A stretch of 64,000 nucleotides of DNA from Eumeta japonica (lineage: Eukaryota; Arthropoda; Insecta; Lepidoptera; Psychidae), in the NCBI GenBank assembly GCA_005406025.1, contig BGZK01001376.1:1-64000 (forward strand), written 5' to 3'. Below are positions 22,251 to 35,570 of this stretch, one piece after another (positions within the stretch are counted from its first letter, which is position 1; each line of letters begins with the position of its first letter). A model generated the notes under the pieces. That model was not told the origin of the DNA. It made no database searches and was given only the letters and a program-made list of their open reading frames with translations. Position numbers and translations under genes: made by a program.

Positions 22251-24129
22251 CCAAGTGTTGTACTTATATAAGGCCCATAATACCAAATCTTGAATGTTCT
22301 CTATGAAAAGGTCTTAATATGTAGTTTGATGATGGAATACATTCCTAAGTAACAGTATTAGCAAGATCTTTTAATGTAGTAATTTATTTTTTTTTGCATG
22401 TGCATTGGTGTATGTATATGTGAACTAGGCGTCTATTTTAAATCTTCTGCTTTGTAGAAGGACACACTAGGCTACTAGGTACTACACTACATTATGCCAT
22501 TAATGCTAATTAGTATGCTACCGTTTTTATTATGTGTAATATCGACCTTTGGTATTGTTATTAAATTGTAGTTTTTATTTAAATTGTGTATTATTACATC
22601 TATTCTATTAACAACATGTAAAGTTTTAATTATTTTTTTAATTTATTTTATAACAATTTAAAATTCTATAATTTTTATTAAATTTTATATAGATTAAATT
22701 ATATCAATAATAATTTCTTTATTTTTTTGTTCGAACTAGAAACATTTTCAGATTTTTATTGTGAAGTTGTGTTTTACTTCGAAGGAAAAAATGTAATTTT
22801 TCACCGCAATTTAGATATATATTTTCGTCTTAAAATTGGTTTGTACGTATAAAAGAGACATTCAATAAACTTTGCTTTGAGCTCTACATTACCTCATAGT
22901 TAAGAACTAGCAATACATGAAATATAAATGTACATATATATACGATATCGCATATATATAAACGTTAGTATAACATAATCTTGAGGTTTAAGTTTTAAAA
23001 AAAATAATGTATTTCTTACGTCACCGGTGGTGACATCAACTCCTAAGTTTATGCTTCAAAAGATTACCATGAATGAATCTTTAAATAAACAATGGGCTGA
23101 TTATTTTAGATAACTATCTAGGTTATGGTGATCTAGGGTGATCTACACCCTAGATAACCATAACTTAGATAATGGTTTAAAAAAAAATAACTATAAGTGT
23201 ATCTTGAGATATTATTTAAATCCTTATGCCAAGTTCCCCTAACGGTCGCATTTGTAATTAGCCGAAGCTAACGAACCCACATCAAACTGCGACAGGCTTT
23301 ATTAGACTATTCTCCAAATTCTCGCAATATCTGGAAAATCAGTTTCATAGACACCGTTCAACAGTTTCCAACATTCGCACCTTTGAAATAAAATCAACGA
23401 AAGTTGTTTGATTAAACTATTTAGCTCTCTTTCAACCATGATCCCTTTCTCGCCGTATTCTTTTTCCGTTCTAAGTTCTACTCTGGATTCCAATCCTAAA
23501 CTCGCTTTCAATGCAGTATGTATCCACACGTACATACGCACATGTAATAAAAAAAAAACAAAGTACTAAACTCAAGCATAATACATACCCTCACTGACAA
23601 ATCTAAAGAGGCCTAAGAACTTTACATTAAGCTATAAAATAAATGTAAACAATATAATATGTAAGAGCCAAGCTTATTATTGATTTTACATATACGGAAA
23701 ACGTTCAGATCAGGATATATGTTAAAAATAAACCAGACAAATGTTCAAAGGATATCGCCTTGTGATATGCTGGTGACGGGAAGAAAAAAGAACGATAGAA
23801 GAAACAATATTAACAAAAATCAAGAGAAGGCGAGATTAAGAAAATTACTGGAAGAATATAGAAAAGAATAGCCACAAACAAAAAAAAAATGTGAAATTTT
23901 AATAAAAGGCTTTACAAGTTAATAAGACAGTTACCGGTGTCATTTTGAAAACTATTAAAATTAGTTAATTAATACTAAATACAATGCGATATATATGAGC
24001 AAAACATTTATAAAATATACGTAATGAAATATATTATTATGATGTAGTAAGAACAACATAATAGTAGAAAGAATGATTATTTTGTTAACTTTTTTAAATG
24101 TTATTTTATTTTTCTACATAGTCCCTTTT
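22251..24129. other. AT-rich DNA with an imperfect hairpin; no gene seen
   Basis: No supported exon. An inverted repeat at 23121-23140 and 23146-23165 (18 of 20 paired, 5-base loop) contains CTAGGGTG/CACCCTAG. Confidence 0.5.
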
Positions 24130-24760
24130 AATATAATACATTCGGCATATCTTTTTTTTAATTTCTTTCTCAAAAACTCTTCATCTGGAGCACCTATAAA
24201 TTTCTGTACAACAGTGACTACTGAATCATCACCTACGAATCCCTGTCTTTTCAGATACTCTTTCAACCTTGGAAAGAGATTAAAATCATTAAAGATAAGG
24301 TTGAGTGAATATGGAGGATGCTCAAATATTTTGAAGTTGCATCTCGAGTTGCAGCCGTAGGACCGGCGGAACTGTGAGCCGAGGCATTATTTTGATAGAA
24401 TAAAACAATTTTTGCTAATCTGCATAACTGTTTCTTTCGAATTTCATTACGTATTTCTTACTTTTTTTTTGTATATAAAAAACCCGTGACACTAGCTCCA
24501 TGGTCGAGATATTTTACCATGACCATTATTCTACTGTACTAGAAAAGAAAACCCATTATATTTCCGGCAGAACGACTCGTCTTAAATTTCTTAGGAGTTG
24601 GAGATGATGGTCTTTTCCAAGTCATAGAGTCTAATTTTGTTTCTGTATCGTAATATTGAAGCCACGTTTTATTTATAGTTGTAAATCGAGCCAAAAATTA
24701 TACGCATCTTGTTGTAACAGTTCCAAAAAAGCTCGATAAATGTGCAGCCTAGTTTGGTTT
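24130..24760 (-). pseudogene. dead mariner-like transposase
   Basis: Fragments of the mariner catalytic domain appear in order on the minus strand: INKTWLQYYDTETK near 24680; SPTPKKFKTSRSAGNIMGFL at about 24600; a YLDHGASVTG block near 24510; and, after a frameshifted stretch, FKIFEHPPYSLNLIFNDF and LFPRLKEYLKRQGFVGDDSV at 24330-24250. It is a DDE/D cut-and-paste transposase, but the first acidic residue position (GDETW in relatives) reads N, the second block is destroyed, and the PD of the third reads LN. No terminal inverted repeats were found. The plus-strand frame at 24073-24360 is its antisense shadow. Confidence 0.88.
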
Positions 24761-25023
24761 TGTACATCAATAAGCATTCTAAGGATCTAGCGTGCGGATA
24801 CCTTTTTTGCGGAAAGGCCCCTGCTGGTTATGTCTCTCCTTTAGATTTTCACGATGTACGATCCTAAACCACCAACCTACCAACAGTAACCTGCAACCTT
24901 GACTAGATCGCAAGTCCACGTAGTGAGAGGCCGCCTCACGCTGAAACATCCTGTTTGTAGTCGCCACTCCAACAATTTTCTTCCCCAACAGTTCTCAGTT
25001 CTACAAACTATGTGATAGATTAA
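24761..25023. other. unrecognised GC-richer spacer
   Basis: Moderately GC-rich, with a minus-strand frame of 69 codons that I cannot support. Confidence 0.3.
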
Positions 25024-25365
25024 TGTAGTAGAGCCATACTGTGGCCAACTTGATTGCAGTAATAAAATGGACCAGCTCGACCGGTGAAATACTACGTTCT
25101 CACAGAATACGAACGTAAAAGATGCAGCTTCTGCTGTTCCACTTCATCCAGAGAGTAAAAGTTCCGGTGGATCATTCTAGCTCTGACCCTTCCATATACA
25201 CGATCTACCCGATACACTTTCATTTGATATTCTATTTCCTCTTAAGAGACCAGCAGTGCACCGGTTACTCCTTACGGTGTGTTAAAATGACCTCATGCGA
25301 GTGCCCAAGGGCAGCGGTGACCAACTACTCTGTTTTAGCTCACCTGGTCGTTAGCTCCTCGACTA
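25024..25365 (+). mobile_element. lepidopteran SINE-like retroposon, copy D (near full length)
   Basis: The best head of the family in this window: TAGAGCCATACTGTGGCCAA, CTTGATTGCAGTAATAAAAT, GGACCAGCTCGACCGGTGAA, then GTTCTCACAGAATACGAACG, GCTTCTGCTGTTCC, a CCTCTTAAGAGACCAGCAG block, GTGCCCAAGGGCAGCGGTGA, and an A-rich end at about 25372-25380. The GGCTCGACCGG-like box may derive from a small-RNA promoter, but a tRNA origin is not clear. Confidence 0.88.
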
Positions 25366-26399
25366 TGATATAAAAAAAAATGTGGCCCATTACCATTTAG
25401 TTTACTGATTCTGTGAGCTATGTTTGTTACTCTGGTGCTTCTGCGAGTTTCCTGGCTCATAGGCTAGAAGTGGAGGAGGCTTACTTGTCTCACAGAGATA
25501 TTTCTAGCGTGTCTGTTTCTTTCGCAGGGTGACTGGCAAATAATACAAAAGACGTACCGATATTTAAAGAATGTCACACGTGACCTCTTATTATCGGTCT
25601 AACAAACAAGTTCAGAGTCAATCAACGTGCAGTAGAAATGATTTATGCCTATTAAAGTTAATAAAATACGAATATGTAGTTTAATACTATAAGAATAACA
25701 AGGTAAATAAGGATATCAAAATGTTAACTGGTAATAAATTAATATATTAATTATAAAGTATAAGCAATAATATTGGAGTATAAATATCAGAAATAAAGGC
25801 TTTTTTGAACATATTAAATTTGTTTAAATTCACACAAGTCTAAAATTTCGTCATTGTCTTGTACCTAATTCTAACTTCAAGTGCAGTCAGGAGATTAGAT
25901 TGCGTACAATCTCTGCGCTATGGACAAAATTACAATCTATGAGTGGAATAGTTGGGAACAATCCGAGTCATTAGCTTTGTAGTGTGGCTATTGTTAGACT
26001 TTCAGCTACGGCGGCAGTCTGTAAGGAAACGGCGAGTGAATTAAATAGCGGCTGCAGTAAAATGGAGACTTTACTTCGAAAAATAGGTAATTGCTCTTTA
26101 TTGTTACTGAAAAAAACTGATACGAGTTTTATGAAATTACATAAATGTGGTTTTAGATAAATCAAAAACTTTACTTTTAGTTGTAACAGATTTTAATAAA
26201 AGAGAATTTAAAACTTAGTTTTAAATGATTTTTTCTTATCTCCTTCTACTTCTTTGAATCTTTCATATTTTCTGCAAGGATTTATGTAGAAAACGTATGT
26301 AAATATCATGAAAAATTAAATGTATTGAAAAACCAATGATTCATTCATTTTCAATACGCATATTAATTAACCTTTTTTAAATTCCATATCCTGAAAGAA
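25366..26399. other. no gene seen
   Basis: Mixed AT-rich DNA with no recognised feature. Confidence 0.5.
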
Positions 26400-26720
26400 A
26401 AAAAAGATGAAACTCTTAAGATATCCTTTAGTTGTTAGTCTACTTTTTTATTTAGCTGCCTGCCTGTCTGCTTGTCTGTGTGCTGTCTATCCGTCTACCA
26501 AGATCCATTTTCCTCAAGAACGGATAGATATTTTAAGATGAAATTGAAATAGGATATTAAGGTGCCCGCTTCCTTGGAATTGGATAAAAATTCAAGCTTC
26601 TAAAGGCAATGTAGAAGATACAACAATTTTATACTATAATTCGATACTTAGATACTCAGTCCTCAACATCTAAAGCATAATTATCGTTAATAGAGAATCA
26701 TGAAATTTGGCAAAAAGCAC
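26400..26720 (+). repeat. degenerate dispersed lepidopteran repeat
   Basis: CTGCCTGTCTGCTTGTCTGT, CCTCAAGAACGGATAGATAT, AAGATGAAATTGAAATAGGA and AGAGAATCATGAAATTTGGC occur in the same order as in a repeat I recall from many insect genomes (cluster of CTGTC words, a CTCAAGAACG block, then ATGAAATTTGGC). One decayed copy. Confidence 0.45.
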
Positions 26721-28919
26721 AGTACAATAAAATTCTTATGATAGTTATTTATAAATATTTGAACTTATAATGAAATATAACGGGTCTTAATCTATACATT
26801 AAATACACTTTAAATATTTCGATTGGGGGAAACACTACTATTAATACAGAAACCAAATTAGTAGTCTGCCTCATTTCTGTTTGTTGGTTTGAAACTGCTT
26901 AATGAATTTGAACGAAATTTTATGTGATTTATTAATTACAAAATATCGTGTGAACTTTTTATCTCATAAATTCATAAAACAGCTCTCATGGTAATTTTAT
27001 GGAAAGTAAAAGAATTTTCATCGTATCACAATGAAACTATCGATTTGAATAAGGATTAAAATCATATTTCTTATTTTAAAAAAGAATAAGATTCAGATGA
27101 AATAAATGATAAATTAAAGCGAATTTTCAAATACGAAAGTAAATATAATTAGCTCTGAGTGGATACTAACTTCTAGAAAATAAATGAAAGAAATATTTTG
27201 AAAATCTAAATCCTGTTTCTGTGCGACCCAAACTATAAAAAAGTAAGTACTTGTTTCTATTCTCATGCGAAGACTGTATTATTATAACTGTAAACGTTTG
27301 TCTATATACCCGAATTCGTGCAAACGGTCGGTAGCGGAAGTGAAATTGGAAGTAGAACATTTAGCAGAATCGAGAGCAAAACCGAAACCTACGTAGAGAG
27401 AGAAGTTTGATTTATTTGGTTGACAGCAAAATCAGTTCACATAAAAGATGAAGGAATACGTTTTATATACACGTTGGTAAAGCCGCTAATAAAAGCTAAT
27501 AACATATAAGCATACATTTAATAACTAATCTTAATCCAATAAACCTTTACCCATTCCCTCCTAGAAAAAAATATTTTTTATTATACAAATACAGCAAATA
27601 AAAAAAAAAAAACACGTTTTGCTACTCTAAACTGATTTTAAGGGATCAGCATAAAATCAATCACCTAGTATTACGCACGGTCACATCACATAAAAATTCT
27701 CATAGCGTTTGATGCTTCTCATCTTAACCTAAATGAAGTATATAAATTCGTGCTGGCTGCGGTAAAACTCCTCCTATCTCTAATATAAGCAAGCTCTATT
27801 TCTCAGCTATGCACCCGCCGAGATAACTGCAATATGACATTCCTTGGAACGGATACGGCGTAAAGGTGCATGCAGAAAATGCAGTCTTTAAATTTCGTCG
27901 CCAAATTGCTACTTTAATCTTGATGCACATTTACAGTGTTCTTGTTTTGCAAAAAAAAAATACAAATATACATTTTTGTTTTAAATTCTGCATGGAAAGT
28001 ATAAAACATGATTTACCTATTTCGACCGAATTTCGATTATTACATCAAATGTTTATTTAATTTCAAATGGCTTTTTCTATTCTAAATAACGATTTCTGAC
28101 GTTTCTGAAATCCAACGATAATACGACTATGAATATATCTTTCACAATTTAGTACATTTTCATATAAATCGACTTATTTTAAAAATTACGTTTTAGAATT
28201 CGTGCCGTCAAAAATTTTAAGCATCACAAGGGAACGCGAATAGGAAAAAACAAAGAAAATCACAATTTAAGTAAAAGTTAAACTTGACGATGTTTCGGGG
28301 AACTCCCATTCTTGTCGCTGTCCACATGGACACACGACACACAGTTCACACGCAATTTGAACTGCAGGCGCTAGAACAGTGAAGACACTAATCAAAAGAC
28401 AATAGAGGTAACCGCCTCTAACAATAAAAGAATCCAAAATTATATTTCAAGGAATAACGACTCGAAAATGACATTTTGGAGTTGAAAGAGGTAGTAGAGT
28501 GGTATACACTTCCTTCGAAGATGTTTATAATAATTTATATAAATGCTTGTCTGTGAATATACTTTGTGCTCGTAAGATACCGCGTTCGCGCACTGTAGAA
28601 AATAAGGATGCATCATTAATTAAAAAAGATGGTTTAAAGCTCTTTACGCTCATTGTGAGCGAATGTTGCTACGTTTCGCTATATCGAGCGAGATATGGAT
28701 TCATCGCTGTACGTCGAAGACCAAAAAAACAGCCTAAACAGTAGATCAAAGTGGTAAATCTTGTCTAAAAAACTTTGCGAAGATACTATCGATTTGACAA
28801 GTGATGATGGCTGTTTCCTGAGATAGAATAATATAAGAAAAATATCAATTCATCGATATGATACTCGAGAAATAAATAAAAACAAACGTTTCATCCTGTT
28901 TTAACTTTTCATAAGAAAT
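26721..28919. other. AT-rich DNA, no gene seen
   Basis: No supported exon. A frame at 28499-28744 contains plausible residues but no splice or start context. Confidence 0.45.
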
Positions 28920-29160
28920 CAGAAAGGAAATCATACCTAACAACGAGGCTTGTACTATGGGTACCAGATAGTTGATATTATTACATACATACTTTTTTTT
29001 TTGTAAATATATACGTATGATACATAGAAACACGCAGACTCAAGACAAACATTAATTTTTAATCAAATAAATAAATATTTATCTTGTGCGGGAATCGAAC
29101 CCACGACCCCAGCGCAACAGGTAGGGTCACTACCACTGCGCCAATCAGGCAGTCGATTTC
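28920..29160 (-). mobile_element. tRNA-derived SINE
   Basis: On the minus strand the head has a pol III A box (TGGCGCAGTGGTAG) and a B box (GGGTTCGATTCCC) about 40 bases later, as in a tRNA gene, but no acceptor-stem pairing. A tail follows with ATGTATCATACGTATA, ATCAACTATCTGGTACCCAT and AGTACAAGCCTCG, which I know as the 3' part of a lepidopteran SINE/LINE pair. It is therefore a SINE and not a functional tRNA gene. The 62-codon frame inside it is incidental. Confidence 0.85.
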
Positions 29161-29929
29161 ACTTTTAAGTTAAACAGTTTCACTCACAGTTGCCTAATCG
29201 CAAGAAATTCAATTTGCAGTACTAGGCTATCCACTTTATTCATCGGACTTAGCCTCCTTCGACTTTCGTTCGTTCCCGCGCTAAAAATTGATTATGTGGA
29301 TTGAAGCCTTCCAGCGATTCCGAAATAGAGGTTGCCGTGAGACGAATATTTTGAAAGTGTGTACAAGTTTTTCTTCCAGAACGGTATTCTAATTGAAAGA
29401 AACTACTAAAAAAATTAAAAATTACGTTTTGTGGTAATAAAAAGTAAGGAGAAAGATTTATTGTTTCTATCTTTTTCATTCCCCTTTTGAATTCTTTTTA
29501 AGATAAAAAGCCCATTTTACACGTGATTAAAAAAAAACTGTTTTGAAAGTGACTTTTTGTTGAAAGTGTTAAAGCATAAATTAACTGCGCTTGGAACACT
29601 TTTTAAAAGCTATCAGTATTTTCGTAAATGCACATTAATTTTTCGTTTAATTTTCACTCTGAATATCCTACGGGAAGGTTAAGCCACGTTTTGATATAGA
29701 CTAGACTATTTTTAAGAAAGCTTCTAGTGGAACTAAAGATTGCAATGGAATATAAAAATTTGATTATTAGACTTAACAAACAACGATTTGATAATAATTT
29801 TAGAGGAGAGCAAAGGCATTTCGAAAAACTTTCTCGAAACGCACTGAGGCATGACAATTTAAAATTTATCATCGTCTGATTTCAAACTGTGTACGTCACA
29901 CAGTGACGCTGTAATTACGTGAACGGGTT
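29161..29929. other. no gene seen
   Basis: AT-rich; frames at 29249-29479 and 29654-29872 have no support. Confidence 0.45.
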
Positions 29930-30183
29930 ATGTTACGCGAGCGTCATTTATTTAATATCCATGTTACAAAGCTTAAAGCTATTTTTTCTAAAATGGTTAC
30001 TGACAGGTATTGTACCTGTGCATTCATTTTGGGCGATATTATTAGCTTACCTCCTGGCCGATGCTCGTGCCGCATATGGAATAAAGTAACTATTTGTTTT
30101 TAGTTTATTCTTCCTTTAATTATTTATTTATTTCCAGATTGACAGATAGTGACGGAAATTCAGAAGATTTTTATTCTGTTTAA
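29930..30183 (+). CDS. speculative two-exon short gene model
   Basis: ATG at 29930 opens 77 bases to a donor-like ACAG/GTATTG after 30006. A 131-base intron (30007-30137) ends in a strong acceptor (TTATTTATTTCCAG). The second exon (30138-30183) keeps the frame (split AG/A codon) and ends with TAA. The 40-aa product ends DSDGNSEDFYSV, an acidic tail with a YxV terminus as in some PDZ ligands. Frame agreement across the splice is one chance in three and the donor is weak. The minus strand has a competing donor (GAG/GTAAGC) at 30052. Treat as a hypothesis. Confidence 0.2.
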
Positions 30184-30749
30184 ATAATAATTAACTTATA
30201 ATATTATTTTTATTATATTTCCTAATTGTAAGGTTTTTATTACGATAATACATCAACACATTCACTAAGTTGTCTTACTTAATTTTTCCATAAGCAAAAA
30301 TGAAAAAAAAATATATGCACCATAAATTTTACAAAATGTAATCAGCGCATACAGAAAACAGTACTTAAGTTTCGACTTTTTTCATTAAATAGCCGGATAC
30401 CTTTCAGCGTAATCACTTACCATGAACGCAAAAATGTTTATAAACTTACTTTGAACATAAGTAAGTTTAAAACAAAACAAATATGCATGAAATGAACTTA
30501 CTCTGAATTAGGCTGTAAGGCCAAGTAAATACAAATGTTTACCAGCTTAGTCATACACAAACTTAAAAAGATACCTCTCATCAGTATAGTCCTTTGAGTC
30601 GTCACGCTTTTCACGGGACTATTGATTAGAGAGGGCCACGTCGTCTATTCACAGCGCGGTCATTAACGGGAGAAGGGGGAAGCTTAACAAGAATGCCTAT
30701 TCAGGCAGACCGGATTGAGGCCCTAGGTCCTGATTCAGGGCGTACTCAC

Positions 30750-30810
30750 CTTTTTTGATTCACACTCCGTCGACTGGCCTTCACATAACCTGTGAAACTG
30801 TACATGAAAT
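30750..30810 (-). CDS. candidate 61-bp internal exon
   Basis: On the minus strand an acceptor (AAGCCTTTTTAG) is followed by 61 bases without in-frame stop in two frames, then a consensus donor AAAAAAG/GTGAGTACG. One frame reads FHVQFHRLCEGQSTECESKK, the other includes YSFTGYVKASRRSVNQK. Both splice signals are good and the segment is GC-richer than its surroundings. The protein is unknown. The surrounding 30590-30800 is an unexplained GC-richer block. Confidence 0.33.
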
Positions 30811-33800
30811 CTAAAAAGGCTTTAAAATTGACGATCAATTTGTATATATATATTCATGAGCTTTGTAATAAGCAAAAGTTAAGTCTAAGTTTTCATAATT
30901 AATTTATAAATTATATATTATTTATGCGTACAAGACAAACTCTTAAAATATGTACAATAACCAAAGGGAGTAAATAAATGAATGCTTATAATACTGAAAG
31001 CATGTATCCATACAATATTGTTCTAATTGACTTATGTTAATTTAATGTAATATATTGCCATATATCATGCTACATAATAAAATTTTGAAACTTCAACACT
31101 GCAAAGTAAAAGATTAGTAGCAATGGCAATAACGTTTGACACCATGTACATTGAAAGTTTAACTTCTCTGCGTTAAAAATAAAAGACATACAAATCAGCA
31201 ATGAATCATCACTTGAAAATGTAGGTGGTAATTTTAATGTCGAAAACAGTTGTTTATGATTTCGAGTGTAATTTCTGTTACCCACCAAATAAAAATGTTT
31301 TTGATTTGATGTGAATGGAAGAAAAATATACGAGTTCAGTAAATGAGCGAATACGTTGGGCAACACAAGGTAATCAATTTTATGTTAACACTCGATTTCG
31401 CTCCCCATTTAATTTGCATACCGCAGACAACATATGAAAATCGTTCGTTAAGGGGTTTGTAACTCCTTCATATAATTTTCTACTATATGAAGGAGTACAC
31501 GAACAGGACCCTAACCAGAACATATAAAAAGCGAAGAATTCAATTAGAAATATTTTACATCGGTATTAAGATACGCACCAAAATAAGACAAATCTAATAT
31601 AATGATGGTTGTATATTTTAAAATATGGGCTATTAAACTATACTCTATCAAGGCAAATATAGAAAATCACATCAGAGTAAGCAAACACTTTGTATTTTGT
31701 TCGCCACATCTAAATTAACTTGCATTGAATATTTTCATATGACATGTAAGAAAACACGAACTTCCTTAACAATATCATCTTTCGTTTCAACTATTGGACT
31801 TTCACCACTGGATAAATAAGGCCGTCCCCTTAGATTTCCATAATACACGATCACGGTCTCCTTATAGCCAACAATAGTCCAAAACCTGTACCAGATCGTC
31901 AGCTTAGTTGATTGTCGTAACATCCCATAGTACAGCATACGGCTTGTGATTCGTGGATAATCTTTTTTCTTGATGAGTATTAGTTTTCTGAACCTGGTCC
32001 TCTTCTCTACTTCAAATTACGGATTTTTTGTGCTAAGTCAGTTAATCTAGTTCTACGGCCAATTTCGATATTGCCGATTTTATCTTACGCTAAAATGTCA
32101 AACACATTACTTTCCATCACACTGTATTTGATTACGAGTTCAACGATAAGACGCCACATTTGCTATCTGAATATCATAACGTATCACGTAGTATTCGACT
32201 TTAAACCTAAAGATGCCGTACAACGTACAAATATTTGCCGCTTTGAAATGACAGAAAATGATGTGATGCGCAGGTACAGTCAAAAACCCATACATAAAGT
32301 TAAAAACACACAGGGTCGGGGTAGACCTTTACTTCATATTCCTCATATTACATTTTACCTCAATATGACGGTTTCTGTAACTAACTTCGTAGCATTAAAG
32401 ATTCTTGTGTTGATACATTCAACTCGAAGACCTTGCATAATTTCTAGAACGCTATTCATTCGATCTCAAGTCTTTGTATTATTTCTATAATGAAGCTCGA
32501 TAGGCCTAACTGGATAATCTATCCCAAGAACAAAATGAGTTTGAGTGCAAAATTATTTATTTAACATAATTTTCATGTTATTGATGTTTATTTTTAGATC
32601 TACTACGTTTACAAAGCAAACTACACTTAGCTATTCCAGCGATTTCAACCTTTATTACTGTATATTATGCAAATAATAGGCGAATTATTTTGTGACATTG
32701 ACTTTAATATCATATTTTTTCCAGTTTATAACTTACAAAATGCCTTCTATTGTTTTTGTAATGAATTTTAGACATAAAATATCTCTGTTTTCATACCTTT
32801 TTATATTGGATCGGATTGGAAGTTGCCAAGCCTATAAATCAGGCAGTTCTAGATAAACCTCGAACATAACTTACGCATACAACTCCAAATTATTGATCAG
32901 TAATTCTTTAGCAAGTTGAAAACATCAAACACCACTCGAGATGTAGAACTTCCACTCCGCGCTGCAAGTTTAGTGGTCTTCAAGTCTTTATCTGGAGTCT
33001 TATTATTTTTAATTGCATAAGAGTTATTTTTAATTATATATTTACTTCATACAGGCTGACACAGTCAGAATGATAGAAGGACTCAGTGACAAAGACTGTG
33101 AGGGAAGCATACCCACTAATGTGTGGTAAGCTTCGCCTGTAAATCTCTATTTGTGCTGATAGCAGATTTTTGCATAGGAGTTTATAACTGGCGATAGGGT
33201 AATAAATTCTTCATTTTATCTGATTTATAATAACATAATAAGAAGATCATGCAACATGAATTCAGGTGAAGTAAGAATAATTGAACACATGATTTTAGCG
33301 ACGCTAGGGATCTCTTCAATAATTGCCGAATTTAGATTTCTCATACTTTAATTTTATTTGAATTAGTCTAAGACATAAAATTGTAGACGCTTACCTACGA
33401 CATGCAGTATTATGCAAAACAAGCTTACAACAATGAATTTCCGTATGTTATAGAACACAGATTTGTACTGTGTATTTGTTTTGCAGAATATAAATGCGAA
33501 ATTGAGATAAATTCTAAAATAAATTATTTATTTAGCACGTAAGCCTACAAAACAACACTCATGTCACACTACCGGCCAAGAACAGTTGGAGTACACTAAT
33601 CGCGCAGCAATCATCTGTAAAGCCTAAAGGTATTACTATCTTAAAAAACAAAACAGAAGAAATAGCTTTGCACATCCTTGGCATTAAAAAATGACAAAAA
33701 TTAATGTAGTGTCTATCTTGTGGCTAAATCCTTATTAAATCATCTCCAAATGTTTTTCGTAATTTTTTTTATACTTCATATATAATTGTCGTCTTCTTTA

Positions 33801-35156
33801 TTATAATCAGTAGCCGTTAGCACGAATCCCGATTGCAAATTCACCTATGAAATAAAAATATACACGTTTTATATCCGCCATTTTTGGGTTTTAGAACACC
33901 CCATTTCAAAGGTTGAATGGGCCCTAAAAGCTATCGTAGGCCGTCCTGCAAAATCGTTAACCTTTAGACCGTCGCAGCACGTAAACTGCTCATATTTTAA
34001 ACGTTCTTATTTTAACGAGACATTTAATGGCAGTGAAAGTGTTAAATTTGTTTCCCTTTTTATACCAAATGCCGTATACTCTACGAAATATATAGAAAAT
34101 CAGTCATAATTATTTATATGTATCATATTATTTAACTAGTTATACTAATCTGCTGGTGAAATGACGAATAAGTTTTAAACTTAAACCAAATTCAGCAACT
34201 CCTTACGTAGCGATTTTTGTTAATAGATAATGGTCCACTACTCGTACTGAACATAATGTCCGAGATACTTAAATTCGAAAGACAAAATTGTGGAAAAATA
34301 TACCTTTGAAGTGGGGTAACACAGGTAGTTTAAATAATTATTTGGATGGATAACTGAATAAACCGAAGAGACTACAACAAATCGTTATCCATGTAACACA
34401 TCAACTATAGACTTTACTGTACAGTCTCTTTGAATTCAAATTTTGGGGCCCAACGAGAAAAAGAATTCTGAATTTTTCTTTGCAGTAGATTTCTGTGTAT
34501 GTTTCTTATTTTTATTTGTAGGTCGATACGAGATTAAGGCATTGTAATGAACATCAAGACTCATTAACGTTTTTAATTTATCAAGACGTATTCATGCTAC
34601 CCATGTATTACTGACTATAAAACTGTTTTTTTTTATATTGAAGCGAGTATTTTCATTGTCAAGAAGTAATTAAGAGAACACGTTAAATTCCAGTTATCAT
34701 CGCGTCGGCGATAATTGTCTTAAGCGCCCTCCAACCCACAATGAGCCAAAGCTTCAACTACGGAGTCCCGAGTCCCTCAATCGGTAATAACTTTGTGGGA
34801 TGGTTGCCCTAGCAGCAAGGTGATAAAACTTGACACGAATTAACATATATCGAGGATTAGTTGATTGGCGTTACTTTTTAATATTACTTACAATTCGGAT
34901 GTGAACAATTCCACTTCAAACGTTTTCAAAGACTTTATGAAGATTTGAAATCGATGAACCGAGAAAGTAAGGATGCATTTGGGTAATAATTTTTTTTTTA
35001 TGAACGAAAGGGAATACGATATTACCCCAAAAAAAAATCTTAAATTCAAAAGAATATTCGCTTCCTTGTTACATTTGAAAAAAATCAGCCTATTTTATTA
35101 AAAGCGTTCGCGCCAAGAATACATGTAAGACAAAACCTAATACTCAAAACTATTTA
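30811..35156. other. long AT-rich stretch, no gene supported
   Basis: No recognisable gene. The 139-codon frame at 32071-32490 has no match I know. 31735-32040 vaguely resembles a dispersed lepidopteran repeat. A 5' fragment of family A (TAGACGCTTACCTACGACAT) may lie at 33383-33425. 34680-34800 is slightly GC-richer. Confidence 0.4.
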
Positions 35157-35204
35157 TGTAAAAAACACAATTCCCTGATAAATCGGGGAATTGTATTTTT
35201 TACA
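35157..35204. repeat. 19-bp-arm hairpin
   Basis: TGTAAAAAACACAATTCCC at 35157-35175 pairs with 35186-35204 at 18 of 19 positions, with a 10-base loop TGATAAATCG. Followed by no T run, so not a terminator-like site; could be a folded MITE remnant or small hairpin RNA. Confidence 0.85.
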
Positions 35205-35419
35205 CAGCAGAGTAATAACATAACAACGCACATTCGACACGTTCTTGCCTTGCAGCTGAAATATCAGCACCACTTTGAAGCTCGATTTACGAGTGCAACG
35301 ATCCTTGCCCTGAGATCATTGTTTTTAAATAATGTACTTGTTTTAATTAACCAATATGAAGTATTGAAAAATTTATTAAGTACGGTTTAATGAAATCTTT
35401 CACAGCCACACAATAAATT

Positions 35420-35570
35420 CAGAACTTAAGCGCCGGGAACAAACTTAATTAAACTATAGCAGCATTCCGCGCGGCTTGTGACGTGACTTCCTCTTATTGT
35501 GAGCTCACTCGCTTCGCTCTATCCGCCAGCGGTAATTGAAGAAGGAGCTTTGCGATAAATTAGCCAACTT
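35420..35570. other. GC-rich block, no coding evidence
   Basis: Contains CGCGCGGCTTGTGACGTGAC (a TGACGTGA CRE-like core) and GAGCTCACTCGCTTCGCTC. It is an island in AT-rich DNA, possibly regulatory. Confidence 0.3.

Noticed and set aside
26370..26395. Excellent minus-strand acceptor (TCTTTTTTTTCTTTCAG)
   Set aside because: Leads only to a seven-codon AT-rich frame; such tracts arise by chance in AT-rich DNA.
29090..29160. tRNA gene on the minus strand
   Set aside because: A and B boxes are present but the acceptor stem does not pair and a SINE tail follows.
32071..32490. 139-codon plus-strand frame
   Set aside because: No splice or start context, no recognised motif and repetitive AT-driven composition; could be chance or part of a decayed repeat.
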